Origin: Streptomyces sp. ISL-43
GTDB lineage: Bacteria > Actinomycetota > Actinomycetes > Streptomycetales > Streptomycetaceae
Assembly (NCBI RefSeq): GCF_018614195.1
Contig: NZ_JAGGOT010000043.1
Coordinates: forward strand, 23,226 to 87,225
Reading direction: 5' to 3'
DNA length: 64,000 nt
Shown here one piece after another: positions 7,920 through 17,092 of this stretch (its first letter is position 1; each line of letters starts with the position of its first letter). Position numbers and translations under genes: made by a program. The notes beneath the pieces were generated by a model. It was not told the origin of the DNA. It searched no databases and was given only the letters and a program-made list of their open reading frames with translations.

Positions 7920-9176
7920 ATGAAGTCAGGGCGCAAGGGGCCGCGGGGCGGCCGGGCCGGGGTGCTGGCGCGGGGTGCGGTGACGCTGCTGCTCGCCTGT
8001 GCGGGGGTGGCCGTGGGACCCGTGGCGGCGCGGGGGGCCGGTCCGGACTCCGTAGCGTGCGGCGTGGACGCGGGCGCGCGGGGCCTGGCGAGCGGGGCCG
8101 TACCGGGAAGCCTGGTGTCGGTGGACCGCGGCGATGGCCGGATCAGCCAGGTGCAGCTGTTCTCCGATGCCACGGCCCCGGAGGGCCTGAACTTCGCCTG
8201 GCACCGGGAGCAGGACGCGCCGGACAGTGCGTACGGGCCGTGGCGGCGGGTGAGCGCCACGGCCGTCGGGCCGGGGAACGCTTCCATGAGCGCGGTCGAG
8301 AACGCGGCGGGCGCTCTGGAGGTGCTGTTCACCGCGGGCGGTTCCTTCTGCCACACGGTGCACAGCGGCGGCGCCGGCGTCTGGAGCACCCCGTCCAAGA
8401 CCGGGCGGGAGCCGGCGCCAGGCCTGGACGGGGGCCGGATCCGGCCGAATTCGGTGGATCGGACGCAGGTCTCCGGCGGCCCGGCGCGCTTGGAGGTCGA
8501 GCGGACCTCGGGGCTGCTGGACGGGGACATCGTCAAGTTCACGATCGCGGGCGGTCCGCCCAAGGCGTACGTCTGGGTCAAGCAGTGCGGCACCTCGGCG
8601 TCGGCGGCCACCTGTGACGATGCCACCGGCCGCCAGTTCCGCGTCCTTCCGGACGGCACTTTCCAGCTCTCGCCGAAGAAGCTCTACGCCCGACTCGACA
8701 CGTCGGCAGGGGACTTCGACTGCCGCACGGCACCCGCCGTCGAACCCTGCACCCTGGCCCTCACCGACAACGACGGGTCCGTGCTCGCCACGCTCCCGCT
8801 GCGCTTCCGTCCGCACGGTGGTCCGGAAGCGCCGCCGACCCTGCGCGTGAACCCGGACGAGGGGCTCGTGGACGGCCGCACGGTACGCGCCACGGGCAAG
8901 GGCTACGAACCGCGCTACCACTCCCTGGTCATGGAGTGCGCCGCGGGCTCCGCCGACACCCTCGGCTGCCGGCCCCGTAGCAGGCCCCCGGCGACCACCG
9001 ACAGCGGGCGGATCGACGAGGAGGTCGCCCTGTCGGCAACCTTCACCAGCATCGACGGCCGCTCCGTCGACTGCCGCGCGAAGGGCGCCTGCGAGCTGGT
9101 GGTCTTCGGCACCCGGGTCCGCGGCCCGGAAACCGTCCGCCACCCGCTGGACTTCGCACCGGGGGCCGCCGGCTGA
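7920..9176 (+). CDS. Secreted protein with neocarzinostatin-like (Ig-fold) domains
   Basis: 418 residues. A basic N-terminus, a hydrophobic stretch (VTLLLACAGVAVGPVAA) and a small-residue cleavage region indicate Sec export. After a sialidase/propeller-like beta region (residues about 40-150) come two similar Ig-like units. Each begins with the pattern of the neocarzinostatin apoprotein family (LEVERTSGLLDGDIVKFTIAG and LRVNPDEGLVDGRTVRATGKG), and each has the paired cysteines expected for that fold. Family members bind chromophores or are structural exported proteins; the ligand is unknown here. ATG 7920 follows GGGAGCC. Confidence 0.68.
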   Translation: MKSGRKGPRGGRAGVLARGAVTLLLACAGVAVGPVAARGAGPDSVACGVDAGARGLASGAVPGSLVSVDRGDGRISQVQLFSDATAPEGLNFAWHREQDAPDSAYGPWRRVSATAVGPGNASMSAVENAAGALEVLFTAGGSFCHTVHSGGAGVWSTPSKTGREPAPGLDGGRIRPNSVDRTQVSGGPARLEVERTSGLLDGDIVKFTIAGGPPKAYVWVKQCGTSASAATCDDATGRQFRVLPDGTFQLSPKKLYARLDTSAGDFDCRTAPAVEPCTLALTDNDGSVLATLPLRFRPHGGPEAPPTLRVNPDEGLVDGRTVRATGKGYEPRYHSLVMECAAGSADTLGCRPRSRPPATTDSGRIDEEVALSATFTSIDGRSVDCRAKGACELVVFGTRVRGPETVRHPLDFAPGAAG

Positions 9177-9244
9177 GCGGGCGCGGCGAGACCCGGAGGA
9201 GAGCCGCCCCAGCCGCCCCCGCCGTCCCAGCCGCCCTAGGCGTC

Positions 9245-12200
9245 CTAGGCGTCCAGTACGAGGTCGGCCGCGGGGACCGACTGGCAGGTGAGGCAGTTGT
9301 CCTCGGGCAGGTCCTCGGACGGGGCCACCAGATGGGTGACCGCCCCGTCCAGGACCGGAACGGCGCAGCTCTCGCACTGGCCGACGCGGCATCCGCTGGG
9401 GAGTCTCACCGCGGCCTCCTCCGCGGCGGCGAGGAGGGTGCCGTCGCCCTTGCGCCAGGTGAGTTCCGTTCCGGAGCGGGCGAAGCGGACGGTGAACTCG
9501 GCGCCGTCGGGGACGGTCACCTCGCGGGTGGCCGCCTGGAACTTCTCGCTGAAGATCTCGAAGCGGGGCACTCCGCGGTCCCTCAGGGCCGCGGTGAGTG
9601 CGTCGATCATGGGCGGCGGTCCGCAGAAGTAGAAGCGCGCGCGGCGCTCGACGAGTCCGGGGTCGATGTCGTCGACGGAGATGAAACCGGCCCGGTCGTA
9701 GTCCTCCCCCACCGCGTCGCCGGGCAGCGGGTTCGCGTAGTGCGTGACGATGCGCAGGGCGGGGATCCGGGCCGCCAGGGTGCGGATCCGTTCGCGGAAC
9801 GGGTGGTCGGCCGAGTTGCCGATGCCGTAGTGCAGGACCACCTCGGGGACGCTGCCGCCGGTCGCCGCGAGGGTCTCCAGGTAGCTCATGAAGGGGGTGA
9901 TGCCGATGCCACCCGCCAGCAGCACGACGGGGGCGTCGGTGTCGGTGGGGAGGGCGAACCCGCCGCCGGGAGTGGCCAGGTGGAGCCGGTCGCCGGGCTT
10001 CAGGCTCTCGTGGACGTAGGTGGAAAAGCTGCCGTCGGGCACGTGCCGGACGGCCAGGTGGTACGCCCGGCGCCCGGGGTCGATCGCCGGGCCGGTCAGG
10101 GAGTAGCTGCGCCCGTGGAGCGCGTCCGCGACGGTGCCGTCCTCGTTCTCGGCCCGGACGGTGAGGTGCTGGCCCGGGCGGAAGTCGGGCAGGGGCCCGC
10201 CGTCGAGGGGCACCATGCGCAGGGTGCGTACGCCCTCGCCCTGGGGCTCGACGGCGGTGACCGTGAAGGGACGAGTGCCGGCCCAGGCTCCGTCCGCCGG
10301 GGCCGGGGTGATCTCGCACACCGAGGAGCGCAGGGGTACCGAGCCGCTGACGGGGTCCGTGACGGTGTGGTCGATAAGGAGGTTGAAGTTACTTCCCGAC
10401 CTGCTCAGGGGGTCGGCGCCGGGCAGCGCGAGGTCGGGAGCTCCCTGCCACCAGCCGAACTCCGCGACCACGACGGCCGGGTGGAGGGAGTCGTCGAAGC
10501 GGGCCCGCATGCGGACGCTGCCGCGGGGGGTGGCGAGCTCCACCCACTGGCCTTCGCCGATGCCGCGGGCGCGGGCCGTTTCGGGGCTGATGTCCACGCA
10601 CGGTTCGGGTGAGCGGCGGCGCAGCGAGCCGATGTCCCGGTGCTGGCTGTGGACGAAGTAGCCGTTCTTCGCGCAGGTGAGCACGAGGGGGTGGTCCGGT
10701 CCGGGGGCGGACGGTTCGGCGTGTTCGGGGACGGCCGGGTAGCCGTGTTCGGCCATGCGCTCGGAGTAGAGCTCGACGCGGCGGGTGGGGGTGTCGAAGC
10801 CTCGTACGGCCGGGGTGCCATCTGCCTGGGCGGCATCGGCCGGGGTGCCATCTGCCTCGGCGGCATCGGCCGGGGCTGCGTACTTGCGGTGGCGGACGGG
10901 CTGGGCGACCCGTACCCCGCCCTGCTGGGCGCGGAGCTCTCCGGTCGTCAGGCCCAGGGGTGCCAGCTGGTGGTTCCACGCGGCCTCGATGTCTCCGTCG
11001 AAGAACTGCGCGCCGAAGCCGAGGCGTTGGGCGAGATCGAAGACGATCTCCATGTCGGAGCGGGTCCCCGCCATCGGCTCGACCATGCGCGGGCGCAGCT
11101 GGACGTGTTCGGCGGCGCGCTGGTCGACCTCGAAGCCGAAGCGCAGGGCTTCATGCTCCCAGGCGCTGTTGACGGGCAGCACGATGTCGGCGGTGGTGCT
11201 GGTGGGGTTGTGGAACATGTCGATGTGGACCTGGAAGTCCAGATGGGTCAGGGAGCGCGCGGTCTGCTCGGAACCTGGCTGGGAGACAACGAGGTTGGCT
11301 CCGAAACCGATCAAGGCCCGGACCTTGTACGGGTCCCCGTGCTCGATCGCGCGCCGCAGGTCCCCGGCGTTGATCCATCCCGTGGCGGGCGGGCCCAGTG
11401 GGTGCTTGTCGAGGCCGAGGGCCTTGGCCCGCTGCTCCGGGTCGAACTGCCCCGGGTCGGAGGCACCGTTGAACGGGAGCGGGGAGAGCGGGACGTTGCC
11501 GCCCGGCGTGTCGTAACTCCCGGTCAGGGCGTAGAGGGTGGACATGGCCCGGTCGATCTGGGTGGCGTTCGCATGCTGGCCGACGCCCGTCCAGCCGTAG
11601 TACGCGACCGAGGAGGCGGCGGCGATCGTGTCCGCGAGTGCGCGGATCTCCCGTTCGGGGATCCACGTGGTGCGGGCCGCGCGGTCGGCGGGCCAGGCCG
11701 CGCAGGCGTCGGCGTAGTGCGCGAAGGCGGGGCGGCATTCGACGGGCCCGGCCGGTGTCTCCACCTGGTACGCGCCGTGGAGGGCGAACCTCTCGGGGCG
11801 CCGAGCCATCCGCGCGGTGTCGTAGGGCTCGGGGGCGCCCGCGGTCTCGTCCCAGACGACGAAGCCGTGGGTGGCGGGATTTCCCGTCAGGTCGGCGGCG
11901 CGCAGGAACCGGCGGGTGTCGGAGCGGACCAGGAGGGGGCCGTTGGTCCAGTCGCGGACGAACTCCGCGTCGTAGCGGCCCTGTTCGATCAGCAGGTTCG
12001 CGAGGGCCAGGGCGAGGGCGGCGTCGGGCGTGCGCGCCGTCCTTGTGCCAGTTGCAGATCTCGGTGCTGTAGCAGGTGTTCGGACTGCCGAAGTGGCGGA
12101 CGAGGCGTTCGATCCACTCCAGGGAGTCGGCCAGCGCGGTGGCGCTCGGCGAGGTCAGAGCGAAGGCGACGGCCTCGGGGCCGCTCTCGGCCGCGATCGC

Positions 12201-12479
12201 GCTCATCCGCGCCGAAATCTCGCTCATCGCCTCCTCCCAGCCGATCTCCTCCCAGCCCGGGTCCGGGTCCGCCTTGGGGCGGGTGCGGCGCAGCGGGGAG
12301 GTAAGGCGGCGGGTGCTGTGGGCGATCTCCGGGGCGGCGCGGCCCTTGGGGCACATGGCGGCGCCCGTCGGGTGCTCGGTGTCGGGGCGGACGCCGGTCA
12401 GCCGGCCGTCCTCGATCGTGTAGACGGCACCGCAGCGCGACTTGCAGAGCGTGCAGAAACCACGCTTCTCCTCGATCAT
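9245..12479 (-). pseudogene. Molybdopterin oxidoreductase fused to flavin reductase and 2Fe-2S domains, frame broken
   Basis: The N-terminal part starts at ATG 12479 (good GGAGAGG site) with a 4Fe-4S motif C-x2-C-x3-C (CTLCKSRC, then AAMC) and the start of a DMSO-reductase-family molybdenum domain. Near 12035 the reading frame changes: ...ICNWHKDGA runs into TPDAALALALANLL in another frame, and about 60 residues expected between them are missing. The second part continues through the cofactor-binding C-terminal domain, a ferredoxin-reductase-like domain (GRSYSLTG, GGIGITPFMSYLE) and a plant-type 2Fe-2S domain (CRVGQCESC, then CLTC). The intact design is a self-contained nitrate/formate-type oxidoreductase of about 1100 residues drawing electrons from NAD(P)H. 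As read, it cannot give one polypeptide. Confidence 0.82.
10811..10870. repeat. 30-bp tandem repeat, two copies
   Basis: Two 30-bp units (10811-10840 and 10841-10870) differ at one base and begin a third copy. In the gene they encode a duplicated ten-residue linker (ADAAxADGTP) between the molybdenum and reductase halves. Confidence 0.85.
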
Positions 12480-12788
12480 CCCGCACACCTCTCCGGCTTC
12501 GCGCGCACCCGGATCCCGTTGTCCCGCTCGCGCCCCTTCCATCGAAACACCCCGCGCTCCCGGCCCGTACCCCCAGAGGTCCCGACATCTCCCGCCCTTC
12601 GCCCCTCGCGGGCAGCCCCAGAGCCCCTGATCCGAAGGAAGCGGCCTCGGCCCCGATCCGGCCGGGTGTGCTCCGTACGAGTTCTCTTCTGTGCCCGTTC
12701 GGCCCCACGGGCCGCGTTCATGATCATCGGTCTGGCCGGAAATCGTTTTGATGCTGCCATCCGGCCGAAGGCGATCTGGGAGGGCTGC
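12480..12788. other. Divergent intergenic region
   Basis: About 310 bp between the broken molybdopterin gene and the L,D-transpeptidase. It must hold promoters for both directions. I see no convincing -35/-10 pair and no gene; there is a small ATGATCAT palindrome at about 12720. Confidence 0.4.
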
Positions 12789-14279
12789 GTGACGACGATG
12801 CCATCGACACACCGTGTACGACTGCGGCGGCAGGGCAGGACGTGGAGTGTGGCCGGGGCAGTGGCCGGGGCGCTGCTCGTCGTCGCCGCCGCGCCACAGT
12901 CCGAAGGCGGACCCCCGGTCTCGGGCGAGCAGCCCGCCTCCGTGGAGCTGCTGGTCGGCCGGGTGCTCGACAAGGGCGGCCGGCGGTGCGCGGTGGAGGC
13001 CTTCCGGGCCGAACTGTGCGGCGGGCTGGATCAGCGGCTGGTACGGGCCACCGCGCGCGGGGCCGGTTCCGTGGTGCGCGATCCCGCGTCGCAGGGCGCG
13101 GCCCGCGCGGCGGCGCACACGGTCGTGCTGCCCACGGACGCCGCCGGCCCCCTCGAGATCACCCTCGCCGGACCGGGCATGCTCACCTACGTGACCGTCC
13201 ACGACGGCCACGGGCGGTACGTGGGCGGCGCACTGGGGGCCAGAGGACACCGCTGGGCGAACACCGAGCCGATGCGGGCCGGCGAGACCTACACCGTCCG
13301 GGTCGGCGCGCAGGACGCGGCGGGCACTCCGGTCGGTGTGACCATGGCCTTCCGGACCGCGCCGGCGACGGAGGACGGCAGGCTCACCGTCGAGTTCGGG
13401 CCGAAGCCCGGCACCTACGGAGCGGGGCAGATCGTGACGGCCTCCCTCAGCCACCCGGTCCCCGCCGCGGACCCGGCGGCGCGGGCCCGGCTGGAGCGGG
13501 CGCTGCAGGTCACCTCGGAGCCGGCGGTCGAGGGGGCCTGGCACTGGGTCGACGACTCGACGCTGCACTACCGGCCCCGTACGTACTGGCCCGCCCACAC
13601 CGTGGTGCAGGTGCTCAGCGGCCTCGACGGGGTCGAAGTCGCGGACCGGGAGTACGGCGGGGCCTCGGAGCCCCTGCGGTTCACCATCGGGGAACGGATC
13701 GAGGCGGTCACCGACGCCGCCGAGCACGAGATGACCGTACGGCGCAACGGCAAGGTCCTGCGCACGATCCCGGTGACCACCGGCAAGGCCGGCTTCCTGA
13801 CGCGCAGCGGGGTCAAGGTCGTCCTGGGCAAGGAGTACAAGGTCCGGATGCGCGGGGACACCGTGGGAATCAAGCGCGGAACGAGCGAGTTCTACGATCT
13901 GCCCGTCTTCTACGCGACCAGGGTGACGTGGAGCGGCGAGTACGTGCACGCCGCGCCCTGGTCGGTCGAAGCGCAGGGCGAGGAGAACGTCAGCCACGGC
14001 TGCACGGGCATGAGTACGGCGGACGCGGCCTGGTTCTTCAACACGGTGCGCGAGGGGGACCTGGTGTCGGTGGTGAACAGCGGCGGAGCGCCGATGACCC
14101 CCTTCGACAACGGCTTCGGGGACTGGAACCTGGATTGGGCGGCATGGCAGGCGGGGAGCGCCCTGAGGGCCGCCGCGGAGTCCCCGCTCGCGCCCGCTTC
14201 CCCGCTCGTGCCCCCTTCCCCGTACGCGTCGGCTCAGGCCTCGGCGCACGGCCCGTCCCGGCTGCGCCCGCTCACGTGA
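12789..14279 (+). CDS. L,D-transpeptidase (YkuD) with Ig-like domains
   Basis: About 496 residues. Start GTG 12789 is preferred because GGAGG lies 5 bp upstream; ATG 12798 is the alternative. A hydrophobic signal/anchor (VAGAVAGALLVVAAAP) is followed by two Ig-like beta domains (residues about 45-300) and a YkuD domain. The active site is SHGCTGMS, with Cys near residue 405 and its partner His in EYVHAAPWS. Such enzymes make 3-3 cross-links in peptidoglycan on the outer face of the membrane, and the arrangement matches the mycobacterial LdtMt2 type. The tail is Pro/Ser/Ala-rich. Monocistronic. Confidence 0.9.
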   Translation: MTTMPSTHRVRLRRQGRTWSVAGAVAGALLVVAAAPQSEGGPPVSGEQPASVELLVGRVLDKGGRRCAVEAFRAELCGGLDQRLVRATARGAGSVVRDPASQGAARAAAHTVVLPTDAAGPLEITLAGPGMLTYVTVHDGHGRYVGGALGARGHRWANTEPMRAGETYTVRVGAQDAAGTPVGVTMAFRTAPATEDGRLTVEFGPKPGTYGAGQIVTASLSHPVPAADPAARARLERALQVTSEPAVEGAWHWVDDSTLHYRPRTYWPAHTVVQVLSGLDGVEVADREYGGASEPLRFTIGERIEAVTDAAEHEMTVRRNGKVLRTIPVTTGKAGFLTRSGVKVVLGKEYKVRMRGDTVGIKRGTSEFYDLPVFYATRVTWSGEYVHAAPWSVEAQGEENVSHGCTGMSTADAAWFFNTVREGDLVSVVNSGGAPMTPFDNGFGDWNLDWAAWQAGSALRAAAESPLAPASPLVPPSPYASAQASAHGPSRLRPLT

Positions 14280-14514
14280 GGAATTCCCGGCCGGGGCGGG
14301 TCCACGGCCCGCGCGAAGGAATGCCCGGAGTTTTATCGGGCGGGCGGACACACGGATCCGATTAACGGTGAACGCTCTTCTTCGGCATATGCCAGAACCT
14401 CATCGGGAGGCCGCCGGGGGTTCTGATCCTTTCCCGGTCCGACAGGTGATCACTCGCTGGACAAGGCATAACCGATGGATAGAATCGCTGCGTTACTGCA
14501 AAATGGGGGGGTCC

Positions 14515-14817
14515 ATGCAGAGCTACTGTCCTTGCTGCCTGCTGAGCGGGTCCGGGAATCACGACGCGCATGATTCATGGTTACGCCGCGGGTTTTCCCG
14601 ATTACCGGAACTGACCGAGAAGGAACAGGAACTGTTCGGGCTGATGGCCTGCGGGCCGTCCAACCAGGAGATCGCCGAACAGCTGCAAGTAACCATCCGC
14701 ACGGTGAAGTTCCACATGGAGAACATCCGGATCAAGTTGGGCGACCTTTCGCGTCTCCAGATCTGCATCCTCTCCGTTCACCGCCGCATCGGGGCTTGTC
14801 CTGTCGGACACGGCTGA
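14515..14817 (+). CDS. Orphan LuxR-type HTH protein with Cys-rich N-terminus
   Basis: 100 residues from ATG 14515, which has a G-rich site directly before it; ATG 14503 is possible. Residues about 30-95 form a GerE/LuxR helix-turn-helix: LTEKEQELFGLMACGPSNQEIAEQL, then VTIRTVKFHMENIRIKLG. There is no receiver or ligand domain. The N-terminus has the cluster CPCC, an unusual feature that could bind zinc or act as a thiol switch. Target genes cannot be read from the sequence. Confidence 0.8.
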   Translation: MQSYCPCCLLSGSGNHDAHDSWLRRGFSRLPELTEKEQELFGLMACGPSNQEIAEQLQVTIRTVKFHMENIRIKLGDLSRLQICILSVHRRIGACPVGHG

Positions 14818-14825
14818 GCAACTCG

Positions 14826-14863
14826 GGCTCCGGAGCCGCTCGGCCGGACTCCGGAGCCGCTCG
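14826..14863. repeat. Two palindromic repeats between convergent genes
   Basis: CTCCGGAGCCGCTCG occurs twice, 21 bp apart (14828-14842 and 14849-14863), and the first copy lies in the 12-bp palindrome GGCTCCGGAGCC. It sits between the ends of the LuxR-type gene and the lipoprotein gene and may act as a terminator. Confidence 0.4.
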
Positions 14864-14876
14864 AACCCACCGCCCC

Positions 14877-15839
14877 TCAGGCCCCGGAGCCGGTCAACGT
14901 CGCCGCCAGCCGCATGCGCTCCTCGTGCTGCTTCTTGGCCAGGTCCAGCATCTCGGCGTTCTGCTCGATCACCCGCTTCTGGTACGCCGTTTCGACGCTG
15001 AACCAGACGCCCACCAGGTTGGTCTCCTTCTTGCAGGCGACGTCCTGCTGCGCCGCGGCGATCGCTCGCGGACCGTTCAAGTCGGCGGGCTTCAAGCCGA
15101 GTTGACTTGGCGCCTTCACCGGATCGTCCACCTTGTGGCCCTGCTTGGCCATGCGCGCGCTCCATTGCCCCAACACCGCCCGGATCCGGCTGTCCTCCCG
15201 GGAGCGGGCGAAGGAGTCCAGGCCGAAGCCCTGCACGGCCATGTTGTCGACCGTGTCGTCGGTCGGCGTGTGGAGCTTGCGGGCGCTCTCGCCCAGACAG
15301 CCACCCGCGGGAACCGTCTGGCCGGCGACCGTCGACGTGCCCTCGGCCGACTTCTCCGCCTCCTCCTGGCTCTTCGGACCCGGCTTGGACATGTCGGCCT
15401 CCGGACCGGCCAAAATCAGCCGCTCATTGGGGCCCATGGGCGGCTGCGCCGGCTTGTCCTTGACGAGCCGCGGGTTCGCGTACCCGTACCGTGTGGCGTC
15501 GGCCTCACTGGACACGCCGTAACGGAGGGCCCCGTCCGACGTGGCGGCGGGATCCGCCTTCCGCCGCTGGTCGTACCGGAGTCCGTAGCGCTTCATGCAC
15601 TGGTCGATGAGCACGTCTTGGGCCACGTCGAGCACCGCGTGCTGCTGGGGAGTCGGCAGATAGGCGGCGAGCGGGAAGACGAGATCCTTGCTTTCGAGCT
15701 GGATCCGGACGGCTTCGGCGGCCGGCTCCTTGCCGCCTCCGCCCCCGCCGTCACCCGCGTCCGAACAGCCGGAGAGCAACAGCACGAGCATCGTGGCGGA
15801 AACGGTCATTGCGGTCGGCACGGGACGTGGCGAGAACAT
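14877..15839 (-). CDS. Lipoprotein, unknown function
   Basis: 320 residues from ATG 15839 (GGAGTCACC upstream). The N-terminus is a lipoprotein signal with lipobox LLSGC, then a Gly linker. The mature part is hydrophilic and largely helical, with scattered cysteines (QCMKRYG, GGCLGES, DVACKKE) that could form disulfides. A C-terminal helix (RVIEQNAEMLDLAKKQHEERM) looks coiled-coil. It resembles many actinobacterial surface lipoproteins with no assigned role. The hairpin at 15869-15921 separates it from the upstream gene. Confidence 0.75.
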   Translation of the reverse strand: MFSPRPVPTAMTVSATMLVLLLSGCSDAGDGGGGGGKEPAAEAVRIQLESKDLVFPLAAYLPTPQQHAVLDVAQDVLIDQCMKRYGLRYDQRRKADPAATSDGALRYGVSSEADATRYGYANPRLVKDKPAQPPMGPNERLILAGPEADMSKPGPKSQEEAEKSAEGTSTVAGQTVPAGGCLGESARKLHTPTDDTVDNMAVQGFGLDSFARSREDSRIRAVLGQWSARMAKQGHKVDDPVKAPSQLGLKPADLNGPRAIAAAQQDVACKKETNLVGVWFSVETAYQKRVIEQNAEMLDLAKKQHEERMRLAATLTGSGA

Positions 15840-15868
15840 GGTGACTCCGATGGAGGAACGACTACGAT

Positions 15869-15921
15869 ACGTGAATGGCTGCTCCGCCCGGCGCTTACGG
15901 GCGGAGCAGCCATGTTCACGT
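15869..15921 (-). terminator. Long hairpin terminator
   Basis: A perfect 15-bp stem (15876-15890 with 15898-15912, 7-base loop) is extended by a further 7-bp stem (15869-15875 with 15915-15921) after a 2-base bulge. It lies 16 bp beyond the stop of the I36-like gene and 30 bp before the lipoprotein start, so it most likely ends the upstream transcript. Confidence 0.8.
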
Positions 15922-15937
15922 GCGGGGCATTGCCGGA

Positions 15938-16336
15938 CTAGCGGTTGTAGTACGCCGAGGAGAGCTGGTTCCAGTAGGTGGAAGACAGATCACCCTTGGC
16001 TCCCGCGTTGATGTAAGTGCCGTACCCGTAGCCGTACCAGTCGGTGTGCACGGACCAGCGCTTGCTGTCCTGGTTCGAGAAGGACTCGGTCCAGTCGTTC
16101 GTGGTGTGCCCGGAGCAGCTGCGGGAGCCCACGAAGTAGTCGTCCTGGAAGTCCTCGTCCGTGCTGTACAGGTCGAAGACCGAGTTGCTCTGGCTCCCCT
16201 GGCAGAACAGTCCGAGCTCGCCGGAGGTGAGCCAGCCGTCCTTGCCCGCCGCGGAAGCCGTTCCGGCGCCCACGCCTACGGCGGCCAGAACCAGGCCGGC
16301 GGCCGCGAGGGTACGCAGAGAGTTGCGGATGCTCAT
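15938..16336 (-). CDS. Secreted beta/gamma-crystallin-like protein (peptidase inhibitor I36 type)
   Basis: 132 residues from ATG 16336, chosen because AAAGGA precedes it; an upstream start would add residues before the signal. The signal peptide (LRTLAAAGLVLAAVGVGAGTASA) ends in a standard cleavage site. The mature 95 residues are rich in Tyr, Trp, Asp and Ser with two cysteines, and end with WNQLSSAYY. That pattern resembles the two-Greek-key crystallin fold of the Streptomyces metalloproteinase inhibitor family (I36). Inhibitory activity is inferred only. Confidence 0.62.
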   Translation of the reverse strand: MSIRNSLRTLAAAGLVLAAVGVGAGTASAAGKDGWLTSGELGLFCQGSQSNSVFDLYSTDEDFQDDYFVGSRSCSGHTTNDWTESFSNQDSKRWSVHTDWYGYGYGTYINAGAKGDLSSTYWNQLSSAYYNR

Positions 16337-16450
16337 CGAGCATTCCTTTCCATTGGTCATCAGATACGTGCTGTCGACCGGAGGACATCGACTCGCAACG
16401 TCAGCCCCCCAGCTGCCGAGGAATCAACCATCTCAACTGACCTGCCACAA

Positions 16451-16466
16451 CTGTCCCTTGGGACAG
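16451..16466. promoter_or_regulatory. Palindrome in a divergent promoter region
   Basis: CTGTCCC-TT-GGGACAG is a perfect 7-2-7 inverted repeat between the I36-like gene and the export operon. A dimeric regulator could bind here and act on either side. Confidence 0.5.
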
Positions 16467-16570
16467 GGCGCCGAGGATCGAAAGTGATCTATGGTGCCAG
16501 CGAGGCACGGTCGAAGCCCTGCCCTGGCTCCTTTCCGGATTCCGGTCGGAGCATTGTTAAGGAGTTTGCT

Positions 16571-17092
16571 ATGGCACTTCGACGAGTACGCGCGGTGGTT
16601 GCCGTTCCCGCGCTGCTGTCCCTCACCCTGCTTCTCGCGGGGTGCTCCGGCGGTGACGCCTTACCCTCCGGCGGTGCGGAGAGCGGGGCTTCCACCCCGA
16701 CCGCGAAACCGTCCTCGCCCGGCAAGAAGGACGAGGCCGATCCGCGGCAGGCCGCCTTCTTCCGCTGCGTGGAGGACAAGGGCGTGCCGATGCGCGACAC
16801 CGGCTCCGGAGTGCGGGTCGTCGACGAGGCGAAGGCGGACCCGGCCAAGGTGCAGGAGGCCGAGCGGTCCTGCGAGGGTCAGCGGGTCCTACCGTCCATC
16901 GGTGCCGAACAGCTGGCGAAGGCACGGAAGTTCACGGAGTGCATGCGCGCGAACGGCTTCCCCGACTTCCCCGATCCCGATCCGCGCACGGCGCAGCACG
17001 ACCTGGGCAAGGTCGACATCAAGGACTCCGCCCAGGGCCCCGCCGCCCTCCAGAAGTGCGGCGGCACGCCGGGCGGGCAGGTCGGCGGATGA
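16571..17092 (+). CDS. Lipoprotein heading a MacB-type export operon
   Basis: 173 residues from ATG 16571 (AAGGAG upstream). The signal ends in lipobox LLAGC. The mature protein has two related Cys/Gly motifs (FFRCVEDKGVPM and FTECMRANGFPDFPDPDP), a pattern common in actinobacterial lipoproteins encoded before ABC efflux operons. Its stop overlaps the start of the adaptor gene (ATGA), so it is a fixed part of the operon and probably an extracytoplasmic partner of the exporter. Confidence 0.8.
   Translation: MALRRVRAVVAVPALLSLTLLLAGCSGGDALPSGGAESGASTPTAKPSSPGKKDEADPRQAAFFRCVEDKGVPMRDTGSGVRVVDEAKADPAKVQEAERSCEGQRVLPSIGAEQLAKARKFTECMRANGFPDFPDPDPRTAQHDLGKVDIKDSAQGPAALQKCGGTPGGQVGG

Noticed and set aside
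9332..10612. Long plus-strand open frames opposite the molybdopterin gene
   Set aside because: Shadows of a GC-rich gene; the products are Gly/Arg/Val-rich with no domain, while the minus strand shows clear cofactor motifs.
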